DNA of 64,000 nt from JAFGVL01 sp963663245. GTDB lineage: Bacteria; Bacteroidota; Bacteroidia; Bacteroidales; Paludibacteraceae. Position numbers and translations under genes: made by a program. Numbering within the stretch: the first letter of the stretch is position 1; each line of letters opens with the position of its first letter. Location of the stretch: assembly GCA_963663245.1 (NCBI GenBank), contig OY760143.1, forward strand, positions 1,116,001 through 1,180,000. Reading direction: 5' to 3'. A model generated the notes under the pieces. It did no database searches and had not been told where the DNA came from. It saw nothing but the letters and a program-made list of their open reading frames with translations. Of the stretch, positions 40,706 to 49,051 are shown piece after piece.

Positions 40706-42190
40706 TTATGATAACATGCTTAATAAAATACCTGCACCAACCGCGGAGCCAATAACACCAGCAACATTTGGTGCCATAGCATGCATTAATAAGTGGTTGT
40801 TAGGGTCATTTTTTATCCCCTCTATTTGAACAACACGTGCACTATCAGGAACTGCAGATACACCTGCTGCTCCAATAAGAGGGTTCAGTTTATTGTCTTT
40901 TGAGTGGAAGATGTTCATAATTCTTGCAAATATTAATCCACCAGCTGTAGCTACAATAAATGATAATGCCCCGAGTCCAAATATCTTAATAGAATCTGCC
41001 GTTAGGAATACATCTGCTTGTGTAGATGCTCCTACGGTAACTCCCAATAATATTGTTATAATGTTGATGAGAGCGTTTCTTGCTGTATCAGCTAAACGTT
41101 CAGTTACACCAGATTCTTTAAGTAAATTTCCAAAGAATAACATTCCCAGTAAAGGAAGTGCAGAAGGTGCTATAAAGTTTGTTAGCAATAAACCAGCAAT
41201 AGGGAATATCATCTTTTCAGTTTTTGATACAGCACGAGGAGGTTTCATTTTTATTAAACGCTCTTTCTTTGGGATCAATAAGCGCATAATTGGCGGTTGT
41301 ATTACAGGAACAAGAGCCATGTATGAGTATGCTGCAATAGCAATTGCACCCATTAAGTGTGGAGCTAATTTTGATGAAAGAAATATAGCTGTTGGACCAT
41401 CAGCTCCACCAATAATTGCAATGGCTCCAGATTCTTTTAAATCAAATCCAAGATACATGGCCCCTAAGAAAGTGGCGAAAATACCTACTTGAGCTGCAGC
41501 TCCTAATAAGAATAGTTTTGGATTAGATATTAATGAAGAGAAATCTGTCATTGCTCCAATACCTAAGAAAATAAGAGGAGGGTAAATACCTTGTTTTACT
41601 CCAAAGTAAAGGTAGTTTAATACAGAGCCTTCTTCGTAAACTCCAATTTTATAACCAGCTAGGAAAGGAATATTTCCAAGAATAATTCCTACACCGATTG
41701 GAATAAGAAGTAAAGGTTCATAATCGTATTTTATGGCTAGGAAAATAAAGAATAATCCTACTGCAATCATGATTAGGTTTCTTCCATCAAAAGACTTATT
41801 CGTGTAATCTACCACTTCATCACCTTCTATAACTATATATTTTGAACTACCTTCTGCTAATATAATTGAAGGGTTAGTTTTTTTCGTTACAATAATGGTT
41901 TTATCTGTCTGTTTAATATTTACTTCACTAAGAGGTATTCTTTCAGGTTTAAATAAATTGGCAAATCCAGTAAATTCCCAAAAGGTTTTAATTCCGCCAA
42001 GAGCTGAATGAGGCTCATCCTCGTCTGATGTAGTTTGTTTCTGTTGAGTTTCAGAATCAATATTTGTTTGTGTTGTGGTTTGAGTAGCATTAGCAATAGC
42101 TTTGAATCCCCAATCAACTGTAGAGCTAAGTACTAGAAGAATTGCAACTAGACCTAAAGCAATGAAACTCGATTTTTTTGTCAATCTCAT
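40706..42190 (-). CDS. mmdB: Na+-translocating decarboxylase beta subunit with an N-terminal extension
   Basis: The integral membrane subunit that decarboxylates carboxybiotin and exports Na+. Nine or more hydrophobic segments. Family blocks FLGIGAMTDFSSLISNPKLFLLGAAAQVGIFATFLGA, ESGAIAIIGGADGPTAIFLSSKLAP (with the conserved GGADGPT) and HAMAPNVAGVIGSAVGAGILLSML are clear. It has 494 residues, longer than the usual 375-430. An extra N-terminal membrane segment (residues 10-28), a Gln/Thr/Asp-rich linker, the FWEFTGFANL helix and an insert of about 55 residues precede the first canonical segment LIMIAVGLFFIFLAI. Last gene of mce-mmdA-mmdD-mmdC-mmdB. Confidence 0.93.
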   Translation of the reverse strand: MRLTKKSSFIALGLVAILLVLSSTVDWGFKAIANATQTTTQTNIDSETQQKQTTSDEDEPHSALGGIKTFWEFTGFANLFKPERIPLSEVNIKQTDKTIIVTKKTNPSIILAEGSSKYIVIEGDEVVDYTNKSFDGRNLIMIAVGLFFIFLAIKYDYEPLLLIPIGVGIILGNIPFLAGYKIGVYEEGSVLNYLYFGVKQGIYPPLIFLGIGAMTDFSSLISNPKLFLLGAAAQVGIFATFLGAMYLGFDLKESGAIAIIGGADGPTAIFLSSKLAPHLMGAIAIAAYSYMALVPVIQPPIMRLLIPKKERLIKMKPPRAVSKTEKMIFPIAGLLLTNFIAPSALPLLGMLFFGNLLKESGVTERLADTARNALINIITILLGVTVGASTQADVFLTADSIKIFGLGALSFIVATAGGLIFARIMNIFHSKDNKLNPLIGAAGVSAVPDSARVVQIEGIKNDPNNHLLMHAMAPNVAGVIGSAVGAGILLSMLS

Positions 42191-42195
42191 AATCT

Positions 42196-42618
42196 TTATG
42201 CCATTTCAATTAATATATCACCTTGAAGAACTGAATCGCCTTCTTTTACTTTTACAGTTTTGATGGTTGCATCTTTTTCTGCTTTAATCTCATTCTCCAT
42301 TTTCATGGCTTCCATTATGAGAAGTGTATCTCCTTTTTTTACAACATCTCCTTTGTTGACAAGCATTTTGAAAATATTTCCTGGAAGTGGAGCCTTAAGA
42401 TTACCACCTCCACCAGCGGCTAATTTGGCTCCTTGTTCTTCAGGAGTAGACACAGCAGTTTTTCTAATGATTGTTGGTGTTTTAGGTTTTACTACTTCTT
42501 GGTCAACTTCAACAGCATATTCTGTTCCGTTAACTTCTAATACTGCTGTTTTTTCTTCAAAAGATTTTAGTTCGACAGCATATTTATTACCCTTTATGGT
42601 AAAATTAAATTTTTTCAT
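42196..42618 (-). CDS. mmdC: Biotin carrier (gamma) subunit of methylmalonyl-CoA decarboxylase
   Basis: A 140-residue protein carrying the biotin that shuttles CO2 from the carboxyltransferase to the membrane subunit. The biotinyl domain (about 70-140) contains EAMKMENEIKA with the biotinylated Lys between the Met residues. The N-terminal part (YAVELKSFEEKTAVLEVNGTEYAVEV) is a small association domain, followed by a Gly-rich hinge (AAGGGGN). It is 5 bp from mmdB. Confidence 0.94.
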   Translation of the reverse strand: MKKFNFTIKGNKYAVELKSFEEKTAVLEVNGTEYAVEVDQEVVKPKTPTIIRKTAVSTPEEQGAKLAAGGGGNLKAPLPGNIFKMLVNKGDVVKKGDTLLIMEAMKMENEIKAEKDATIKTVKVKEGDSVLQGDILIEMA

Positions 42619-42649
42619 ATCGTATATGTAATTATTTTCGTTTAAGAAT

Positions 42650-43012
42650 TTATCTGCCTTTCATAACAACAGCATTGTTCATATTAAACAATTTAGAACT
42701 CCAAGGAGAGTAGCGGCGTTGTATTTGTTTAATCGTGATGATATTACTTTCATCATCATGTATGTCATTATAATATAAATTTAATGCCATAGAAATAGCT
42801 GCAATTTCATCACCAGTAATACTTATTTCGTCATCCATCATTTTTTCTTCAGCGCAACTATCTTTTCGGCAGAAAACACCTTTTAAATTAAATCTGAAGA
42901 ACTTAGGGATGATAGTGAATATTCCTACCATAAGTATAAGAGCAATAAATACACTTCCATAACCAACGAAAGTTACAATCCATGTATAATTTGTTACTTC
43001 TAATAATGTCAT
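42650..43012 (-). CDS. mmdD: OadG-like (delta) subunit of methylmalonyl-CoA decarboxylase
   Basis: A 120-residue small subunit anchoring the complex. One N-terminal membrane helix (about 13-36, IVTFVGYGSVFIALILMVGIFTIIPKF). A cytoplasmic part contains CRKDSCAEEKMMDDEISITGDEIAAISMALNLYYNDIHD and the C-terminal YSPWSSKLFNMN that binds the carboxyltransferase. This composition matches OadG/MmdD of other Bacteroidota. It is between mmdA and mmdC. Confidence 0.86.
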   Translation of the reverse strand: MTLLEVTNYTWIVTFVGYGSVFIALILMVGIFTIIPKFFRFNLKGVFCRKDSCAEEKMMDDEISITGDEIAAISMALNLYYNDIHDDESNIITIKQIQRRYSPWSSKLFNMNNAVVMKGR

Positions 43013-43023
43013 AGTCGTTTATT

Positions 43024-44583
43024 TTATAATGGAATATTTGTATGTTTCTTTGGAGGGTTTGATAATTTCTTTGTCGCTAGTGTTTGGAATGCTCTAATTA
43101 CTCTAAAACGAGTATTACGAGGTTCAATAATATCGTCTATGTATCCATAGGCAGCTGCTTGATAAGGGTTAGCAAATTTTTCTTGATATTCATCCGTTTT
43201 CTTTTGGATGTATGCTTCTTTTTCTTTATCTGTTTCCAAAGCTGCAATGTTTCGTCCTTCTAATACTTCAATAGCACCAGATGCACCCATAACTGCAATT
43301 TCTGCTGATGGCCATGCATAGTTAAAATCACCACGTAATTGCTTACAAGACATTACATCATGAGCTCCACCATATGATTTTCGTAAAGTTACAGTTACCT
43401 TAGGTACTGTTGCTTCTCCATAAGCAAACATTAGTTTTGCTCCATGTGTTATAATTCCAGCATATTCCTGTCCTGATCCTGGTAAGAATCCAGGTACATC
43501 AACTAAGGTGAGAATAGAAACATTAAAAGCATCACAGAAACGCACAAATCTTGCTGCTTTACGTGAAGCTTCACAATCTAATACTCCTGCTAAGTAGCTC
43601 GGTTGATTCGCTACTACACCAACACTAATACCTCCCATGCGACAAAAACCAACCACGATGTTTTTTGCATAGTGTTCGTGTACTTCTAAGAACTCACCAT
43701 CATCAACAATGTTTGTAATAACATCAACAATATTATATGGCTGATTTGCATTGTCAGGAACAATTTCATTTAAAGTGTCATCTTCACGCTCAATTGGATC
43801 ATTTGTAGAAAGTAATGAAGGTTCTTCTAAATTATTCTGTGGTAAGTAAGAAAGTAATTTGCGAATAAGCAATAATCCATTTTCTTCTGTCTCAACTTTA
43901 AAATGAGATACTCCAGATTTTGAGTTGTGTACATCGGCACCGCCTAAGTTTTCCACAGTAATTTCTTCACCAGTAACAGTTTTTACTACTTTAGGGCCAG
44001 TTACAAACATATAACTATTTTGTTCTGTCATCATTACAAAATCAGTAAGGGCAGGAGAGTATACTGCACCACCAGCACAAGGACCAAATATGGCCGATAT
44101 TTGAGGGATAACACCAGAGGCTAAAATATTACGTTCGAAAATCTCAGCATATCCTGCTAGAGATGTTACTCCTTCTTGAATACGAGCACCACCAGAATCA
44201 TTTATCCCAATAATTGGCGCTCCCATTTTCATGGCCATATCCATTACCTTGCATATTTTTTGAGCAAAGGTTTCAGATAAAGAACCTCCAAATACTGTGA
44301 AATCTTGTGAGAATACATAAACAACACGACCATCAATTGTTCCATGTCCAGTAATTACACCATCTCCATCGATTTTAGTTTTTTCCATCCCGAAGTTAGT
44401 GCAACGGTGTGTTACAAACATGTCTAATTCTTCAAAACTACCTTCGTCAAGTAGAACATCAATACGTTCACGAGCTGTCAATTTTCCTTTAGCATGTTGA
44501 GAGTCTATTCTTTTTTGACCACCACCTAAGCGTGATTTTGCTCTCTTGTCAATTAGTTTTTTAAGTTTATCCTGATTGTTCAT
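43024..44583 (-). CDS. mmdA: Methylmalonyl-CoA decarboxylase carboxyltransferase (alpha) subunit
   Basis: A 519-residue acyl-CoA carboxyltransferase transferring the carboxyl group of (S)-methylmalonyl-CoA to biotin. Two crotonase-like halves. N-terminal signature: RLGGGQKRIDSQHAKGKLTARERI, VFSQDFTVFGGSLSE, GINDSGGARIQEG, IFGPCAGGAVYSPALTDFV. C-terminal half: LVDVPGFLPGSGQEYAGIITHGAKLMFAY, VTLRKSYGGAHDVMSCK, YAWPSAEIAVMGASGA. The length is standard. In this gene order it is decarboxylating rather than carboxylating. An acetyl- or propionyl-CoA carboxylase role is the alternative. Confidence 0.95.
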   Translation of the reverse strand: MNNQDKLKKLIDKRAKSRLGGGQKRIDSQHAKGKLTARERIDVLLDEGSFEELDMFVTHRCTNFGMEKTKIDGDGVITGHGTIDGRVVYVFSQDFTVFGGSLSETFAQKICKVMDMAMKMGAPIIGINDSGGARIQEGVTSLAGYAEIFERNILASGVIPQISAIFGPCAGGAVYSPALTDFVMMTEQNSYMFVTGPKVVKTVTGEEITVENLGGADVHNSKSGVSHFKVETEENGLLLIRKLLSYLPQNNLEEPSLLSTNDPIEREDDTLNEIVPDNANQPYNIVDVITNIVDDGEFLEVHEHYAKNIVVGFCRMGGISVGVVANQPSYLAGVLDCEASRKAARFVRFCDAFNVSILTLVDVPGFLPGSGQEYAGIITHGAKLMFAYGEATVPKVTVTLRKSYGGAHDVMSCKQLRGDFNYAWPSAEIAVMGASGAIEVLEGRNIAALETDKEKEAYIQKKTDEYQEKFANPYQAAAYGYIDDIIEPRNTRFRVIRAFQTLATKKLSNPPKKHTNIPL

Positions 44584-44616
44584 GATATATAATATATTTC
44601 GTTGGTAAAGCCTTTT

Positions 44617-45027
44617 TTATTTGTTAGGGTCTTCACATAGTTCTGTCAATACACCAAAAGTTGATTTCGGGTGAAGGAATCCAATATTTAAACCTTCTGC
44701 GCCTTTTCGAGGAGTTTTGTCTATTACCTGAACGCCTTTTTCTTCAGCAATTTTTAATTTTTCAGAAAGATTGTCTACTGCAAAAGCAATGTGATGTACG
44801 CCTTGTCCTTTCTTTTCAATGAATTTTCCTACAGGACCATTTGGGTCTGTAGATTCTAATAGTTCAATTTTAGTGTCACCAATCTTAAAAAAAGCAGTTT
44901 TAACTTTTTGTTCTTCAACTTCTTCAATAGCGTAGCATTTAACTCCGATAACGTCTTCAAAATAAGGAATAGCTTCATCTAATTTGTTAACAGCAATGCC
45001 AATGTGTTCAATGTGTGAGGGTTTCAT
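44617..45027 (-). CDS. mce: Methylmalonyl-CoA epimerase
   Basis: Interconverts (R)- and (S)-methylmalonyl-CoA, delivering the isomer needed by MmdA after methylmalonyl-CoA mutase. A 136-residue VOC-fold enzyme with metal ligands in SHIEHIGIAVNKLDEAIPYFED (His), GQGVHHIAFAVDNL (His) and FGVLTELCED (Glu). First gene of the operon; the mutase is not in the window. Confidence 0.95.
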   Translation of the reverse strand: MKPSHIEHIGIAVNKLDEAIPYFEDVIGVKCYAIEEVEEQKVKTAFFKIGDTKIELLESTDPNGPVGKFIEKKGQGVHHIAFAVDNLSEKLKIAEEKGVQVIDKTPRKGAEGLNIGFLHPKSTFGVLTELCEDPNK

Positions 45028-45075
45028 GTTAGTGTGATTTGATTAAGGAAAAAAATCTTTAATAAAAATGAAACA

Positions 45076-45083
45076 CAAAAATA
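45076..45083 (-). promoter_or_regulatory. Predicted -7 box of the mce-mmd operon
   Basis: TATTTTTG on the minus strand, 49 bp upstream of the mce ATG. Between here and 45239 I see no further feature. Confidence 0.45.
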
Positions 45084-45239
45084 AGCGTTTCAATATATTA
45101 TTAACTATTAAAACGTATAAATGTTTTGTGAAAATGTTTTTTTATTAAAATTTAACACAACTCCCACTAGATAGGGGATTGAGAGAGGTTAAAATGGCAC
45201 AAAATGAATAGAAGTGTGCAGTAGCATTGAAAGTGTAGA

Positions 45240-46184
45240 TTACTTTTTTACGAGAAGACTTCCACTTGAATAGCCACCACCAAAAACAGTAATGCCAATC
45301 AAATCATTTTTTTGAAGTTTATGCCAATGTTGAGAAAGAACAATCAGTGTGCTTGCACAACCTGTGTTTCCAAGTTCTTCAATATTGCCTAAGAAACAAT
45401 TCATATTTAATTTAAGTTGATTAGCTATGTTTAAAATGATTCGTTTGTTTGCTTGGTGAGGTATTACATAATTTAAATCATTAAGATTTAAGTTATTTTT
45501 GTTTAAAACTTCTGATAAAGCATCAATCATTTCTCCACATGCGTGCTGAAATACGTCTCTGCCAAATGGCATAACTAAGCCTTCTGTTCTTGGTCGAAGA
45601 TAAACAGCTTCAGGACCTTTCCCAATGTGTCCTAATCCTTTTGTTGTGAGATCTATTATTTTAGATTCATTCTCATTCATACTCTCTTTAGAAATAAATA
45701 TGGCAGCAGCGCCATCTCCCCATAAGTGACCCGACTTTTCACAAGATTCGTTGCTATAAGCAGTATTGTGTTCAGATGCAACTATAAGAGCCTTGCTAGC
45801 CTTTCCTGAAATAAAAAAAGATTCAGCAATTTCAATTGCATTTACTAATGAAGAGCAAGCAGAAGAGACGTATAGTGATTTTGCATTAACAATGGAATAT
45901 TTTTGTTGTACTACATGTGCTAGTGTGGCAACAGTATCTAAAGGAGTGTATGAGGCATGAATAATTAAATCAACATCTTGAATTGCGTAAGGTAAAGTAG
46001 ATAAGGCATTCTCTACAGCATTTAAGCCCATAGTGTGATTATTTTCTTCTTTACTAGCTTTAGATCGACTCATTATGCCAGTATGTGTTAGAAACCATTC
46101 GTTCGAACGGCCCGTTATTTTTTCAAAATAAGCGTTGTCAAGGCGTAAAGAAGGTATGAAATGCCCTATAGAATTAATATACAT
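45240..46184 (-). CDS. 3-oxoacyl-ACP synthase III family protein
   Basis: A 314-residue thiolase-fold condensing enzyme of the FabH/KAS III type. Catalytic Cys110 in VSSACSSLVNAIEIAESF, His in NYVIPHQANKRIILNIA and Asn in LGNTGCASTLIVL are all present. LWGDGAAAIFISKE is the usual dimer block. Typical FabH initiates fatty-acid synthesis from acetyl-CoA and malonyl-ACP. This copy stands alone without fab neighbours, so it may be a secondary KAS III for a special lipid. It starts at the ATG 46184. Confidence 0.9.
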   Translation of the reverse strand: MYINSIGHFIPSLRLDNAYFEKITGRSNEWFLTHTGIMSRSKASKEENNHTMGLNAVENALSTLPYAIQDVDLIIHASYTPLDTVATLAHVVQQKYSIVNAKSLYVSSACSSLVNAIEIAESFFISGKASKALIVASEHNTAYSNESCEKSGHLWGDGAAAIFISKESMNENESKIIDLTTKGLGHIGKGPEAVYLRPRTEGLVMPFGRDVFQHACGEMIDALSEVLNKNNLNLNDLNYVIPHQANKRIILNIANQLKLNMNCFLGNIEELGNTGCASTLIVLSQHWHKLQKNDLIGITVFGGGYSSGSLLVKK

Positions 46185-46251
46185 AGACTAAAGATATCAT
46201 TTTGTTATTTGACTTTTTATTTGCTTTGTGCACACAAAGCATTTAATTGCG

Positions 46252-46259
46252 CAAAGTTA
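46252..46259 (-). promoter_or_regulatory. Predicted -7 box of the KAS III gene
   Basis: TAACTTTG on the minus strand, 68 bp upstream of the ATG. The surrounding 46185-46419 stretch shows no gene. Confidence 0.45.
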
Positions 46260-46419
46260 TTAAAACAGAATAATAATAAAAGGGTTTTCAAGCATTTTTA
46301 AAATAAAAAAACTTTAAATATATGATTTGTAATAATTGATTAATAATTTCTCTAAAAAGATGAGAGGTTTTAGTTCTAATTGCTTTTGTTATCATAGTAA
46401 ATTTGCTGTTCTTTTTTAT

Positions 46420-46427
46420 TATATTTG
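46420..46427 (+). promoter_or_regulatory. Predicted -7 box of the lipocalin-like pair
   Basis: TATATTTG, 30 bp before the ATG at 46457. A second match, TAAATTTG, is at 46398-46405. Confidence 0.45.
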
Positions 46428-46456
46428 CATACTAGTAATTTTGTAAGTGATTAATA

Positions 46457-46879
46457 ATGAAATTAGTATATTTATTCTCACTCTTTTTTTTAATTCTATT
46501 TATCTCTTGCGAGGATTCTGATAAATTTAATGAGCCCGTTACTTATGAAAAAATGATGGGAACGTGGTATTTAGTAGATCGAGGCCCTAATCTTGATTCA
46601 ACAATAACTGCATGTGAGAAAAGAGAATATCTTATATTTAGAGCAGATTCAACAGCAATGAGGCATCAAGATTGTTTGCCAAAATCTGAATCAGAGGGTG
46701 TGTGGAGAGTTGCAAATGGCAAGTGCATGATGAAAATGGATATTATTTTTAATGGGGTGCAGGTATCAACTGTAAATGAAGAAATAGAGTTTGAGTTAAA
46801 TGAATCAAATGAAATAAAAGTTCAAAAAAAATATCCCTTATTTATAGCATGGGGCATTTATAAAAAAATAGAAGAATGA
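46457..46879 (+). CDS. Lipocalin-like lipoprotein
   Basis: A 140-residue lipoprotein (lipobox ILFISC, Cys18) with a small beta-rich domain of the lipocalin-like type: KMMGTWYLVDRG, then TACEKREYLIFRADSTAMRHQDC, EGVWRVANGKCMMKM and a C-terminal WGIYKK. The G-x-W start and the F-x-x-DST turn recur in its neighbour, so the two are paralogues. Ligand unknown. The stop overlaps the next start as ATGA, indicating translational coupling. Confidence 0.78.
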   Translation: MKLVYLFSLFFLILFISCEDSDKFNEPVTYEKMMGTWYLVDRGPNLDSTITACEKREYLIFRADSTAMRHQDCLPKSESEGVWRVANGKCMMKMDIIFNGVQVSTVNEEIEFELNESNEIKVQKKYPLFIAWGIYKKIEE

Positions 46880-47259
46880 AAAAAATATCACTATTATTGT
46901 TAGTCTTTTTTGTGTCAACGGTTTTTATGTCATGTGAAAAAACTGATTTAGAAATAACAGAGAATCTGATGGTTGGTAAATGGATTATTAAAAGTAGATC
47001 CTTTAATTTTACAACAGACTGTGAAAAGAATGAGTTTATTGTCTTTAATGAAGATAGTACTTTGGTGCGTGAGCAATGTAACGATACTACGTATGGAACA
47101 TGGTATGTGGAAAATGAACAATTACTGTTAAATTTAGTAATAGATACAAATTATTTAAGTTCAGAATATAAGTGTGAGCTTATCGCTGAAGATCAGATAA
47201 AAGTAGAAGCAACAAATAACTTCTTGATATGGATGAAATATGCTAAAGAGAAGAAATAA
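46876..47259 (+). CDS. Lipocalin-like lipoprotein, paralogue of the preceding gene
   Basis: A 127-residue lipoprotein (lipobox VFMSC, Cys20). LMVGKWIIKSRS, then TDCEKNEFIVFNEDSTLVREQC and TYGTWYVENEQLLLNL align with the preceding protein. Both have two cysteines bracketing the E-K-x-E...F-x-x-DST segment, probably a disulfide. It starts inside the previous stop (ATGA). The deaminase follows after 22 bp and may share the transcript. Confidence 0.78.
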   Translation: MKKISLLLLVFFVSTVFMSCEKTDLEITENLMVGKWIIKSRSFNFTTDCEKNEFIVFNEDSTLVREQCNDTTYGTWYVENEQLLLNLVIDTNYLSSEYKCELIAEDQIKVEATNNFLIWMKYAKEKK

Positions 47260-47281
47260 ATTATTTTAGGGTATAATTATT

Positions 47282-47752
47282 ATGGCATTTCAGTTGAATA
47301 TAATGAGACAAGCTATAAGCCTTTCTATTGAAAATGTAGAAAAGGGAGGTGGCCCATTTGGTGCTATTATAGTTAAAGGAGATAAGATTATTGCCACGGG
47401 AGTAAATAAGGTTACATTGAATAATGACCCTACTGCACATGCCGAGGTAATGGCTATTAGAAATGCAGCTATTAAATTGAAAAATTTCGATCTCTCTGGT
47501 TGTGATATATACACTTCATGCGAACCTTGTCCAATGTGTTTAGGTGCAATTTATTGGGCGCGTTTAGGTGCATTATACTATGGGAATACGAAGGCTGATG
47601 CAAAAAATATTGGGTTTGATGACTCTTTTATTTATGAAGAAATGCATCTTCATCCAGCACTTCGTAAGATTAAAACGCAGCAGTATCTATCTGATGAAGC
47701 GATAAAAGCATTTGAAATGTGGTCTGATAAGGAAGATAAGGAAGAATACTAA
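47282..47752 (+). CDS. Nucleoside deaminase (guanine/tRNA-adenosine deaminase type)
   Basis: A 156-residue zinc-dependent cytidine-deaminase-fold enzyme. Zinc and catalysis: HAEVMAIRNAA (His and the proton-shuttling Glu) and CEPCPMCLGAIYWARLGALYYG (two Cys ligands). The C-terminal FDDSFIYEEMHLHPALRKIKTQQYL resembles guanine deaminases of the GuaD (B. subtilis) type rather than TadA. The substrate guanine is therefore favoured but not certain. It ends directly against smpB, which is convergent (stops adjoin at 47752/47753). Confidence 0.9.
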   Translation: MAFQLNIMRQAISLSIENVEKGGGPFGAIIVKGDKIIATGVNKVTLNNDPTAHAEVMAIRNAAIKLKNFDLSGCDIYTSCEPCPMCLGAIYWARLGALYYGNTKADAKNIGFDDSFIYEEMHLHPALRKIKTQQYLSDEAIKAFEMWSDKEDKEEY

Positions 47753-48208
47753 TTACTCTTTCATTGCTCTATCCATACTTCTTTTATCTTCTTTTTCTTT
47801 CAGTGATTGTCGTTTGTCGTAGTTTTTCTTACCTCTTGCAAGAGCTATCTCTAGTTTTGCCAAGCCTTTTTCATTTATGAACAATCTAGTAGTTACAATT
47901 GTATATCCTGTTTCTCTTGTTGCTCTAAGTAATTTGGCAAGTTCTTTTTTGTTGAGCAATAATTTTCTTTCTCGGCGTATTTCATGATTAGCAAAAGAAC
48001 CAAAAATATATTCAGCAATGTGCATGTTTTTTACCCAGAGTTCTTTTCCAATAAAATAACAGTAAGAATCAACTAGACTAGCCTTTCCTGCACGGATAGA
48101 TTTTATTTCTGTTCCAAATAGCTGTATTCCAGCAACAACTCTATCACTTAATTCATAGTCAAATGAAGCTCTTCTGTTTTTGATATTTATGTTAGAGGGT
48201 TTAAGCAT
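47753..48208 (-). CDS. smpB: SsrA-binding protein SmpB
   Basis: Binds tmRNA and brings it to stalled ribosomes for trans-translation. A 151-residue OB-fold protein with NIKNRRASFDYELSDRVVAGIQLFGTEIKSIRAGKASLVDSYC, LWVKNMHIAEYIFGSFANHEIRRERKLLLNKKEL and the basic C-terminal tail ALARGKKNYDKRQSLKEKEDKRSMDRAMKE, which enters the mRNA channel. No tmRNA gene was found within the window. Confidence 0.96.
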   Translation of the reverse strand: MLKPSNINIKNRRASFDYELSDRVVAGIQLFGTEIKSIRAGKASLVDSYCYFIGKELWVKNMHIAEYIFGSFANHEIRRERKLLLNKKELAKLLRATRETGYTIVTTRLFINEKGLAKLEIALARGKKNYDKRQSLKEKEDKRSMDRAMKE

Positions 48209-48256
48209 GGAGGTGTAAAACTTACTTTGATTAGATTACTTTTTGTGTAATTATAC

Positions 48257-48826
48257 TCATTGTGCCGCAGGTACAAATAGAATTAGACATTGATAAATAA
48301 CAATTGGTAAAAGTATAATAGAACCTGATAAAATCAAAACGAAGTTACTTCGTTCGTTCTCATTTAGTGTAGGTAGCATTTTTCCTACTCCTTCCCATAC
48401 GATAAAGAGAGTGTATATTAAGCCAATCTTAAGAAACTCAAGATTAGGGAAAAGAAAAGTAATCATATGTAAACTTAGAGTTAGGGCAAAAGAGTAATAA
48501 ATTAAGCGATTAGATTTAAGCGCTTCAATTTCTATGAAATGACGTTTGTATAAAACTTCATTTAGTATATAATAAACACCCCAATATCCACCATAAATAG
48601 CAACTCCCCATATAAGTGCTTTTAGAATTGAAGTAACAATGGGAAAATCTATGCCATTAAAAAAAGTTCCAAATATAACGGCTATCATATTTGCCACGAG
48701 TAATGAGTAAAAGAAAAACACATCGTTTTTTGATGTATCATCAATCTCATTAGATAGCTTTTCCCAAGTATTAGTAGGAGAAGATATAATTGAAATAGTT
48801 TGTTTTATAATTTCTTTAAGAGTCAT
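48257..48826 (-). CDS. YIP1-family membrane protein
   Basis: About 189 residues from the ATG at 48826; a TTG 21 bp upstream would overlap the promoter box and is rejected. A cytoplasmic N-terminus (TLKEIIKQTISIISSPTNTWEKLSNEID) is the YIP1 block WxxI/W. Five hydrophobic segments follow (SLLVANMIAVIFGTFF, ILKALIWGVAIYGGYWGVYYIL, LIYYSFALTLSLHMITFLF, IGLIYTLFIVWEGVGKMLP, FVLILSGSIILLPIVIYQCLILF). Function unknown in bacteria. Separate from smpB by 48 bp. Confidence 0.82.
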   Translation of the reverse strand: MTLKEIIKQTISIISSPTNTWEKLSNEIDDTSKNDVFFFYSLLVANMIAVIFGTFFNGIDFPIVTSILKALIWGVAIYGGYWGVYYILNEVLYKRHFIEIEALKSNRLIYYSFALTLSLHMITFLFPNLEFLKIGLIYTLFIVWEGVGKMLPTLNENERSNFVLILSGSIILLPIVIYQCLILFVPAAQ

Positions 48827-48844
48827 ACGATAAAAATAATCGTG

Positions 48845-48852
48845 CAAATGTA
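48845..48852 (-). promoter_or_regulatory. Predicted -7 box of the YIP1 gene
   Basis: TACATTTG on the minus strand, 18 bp upstream of the ATG at 48826. It supports that start over the TTG that lies inside the box. Confidence 0.5.
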
Positions 48853-48903
48853 TAGTATTCCATTAAAACAAAGAAAATCACTTGTAGTAAATTGCTAGCT
48901 TAT

Positions 48904-48935
48904 TTGTTATTAAAACATAAAAAACCGTATATTTG
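48904..48935 (+). promoter_or_regulatory. Promoter of the bifunctional-nuclease gene
   Basis: TTG (48904-48906), 21-nt spacer, TATATTTG (48928-48935). The leader is about 112 nt and contains a perfect 7-bp inverted repeat, AGCATTA/TAATGCT, at 49007-49022. Confidence 0.65.
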
Positions 48936-49051
48936 TTTTTAAAGATGGTGAAAGTGTACAATATAATTGTGAATATTTCAATTTGAGTTTGTGCCCCTTC
49001 TCTGTCAGCATTATCTAATGCTATTAAATTAGAACTCTCGAATTGTAAAGT

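Noticed and set aside
40893..41492. 199-codon plus-strand frame opposite mmdB
   Set aside because: It is the antisense of a well-conserved membrane subunit and its translation has no domain or start context.
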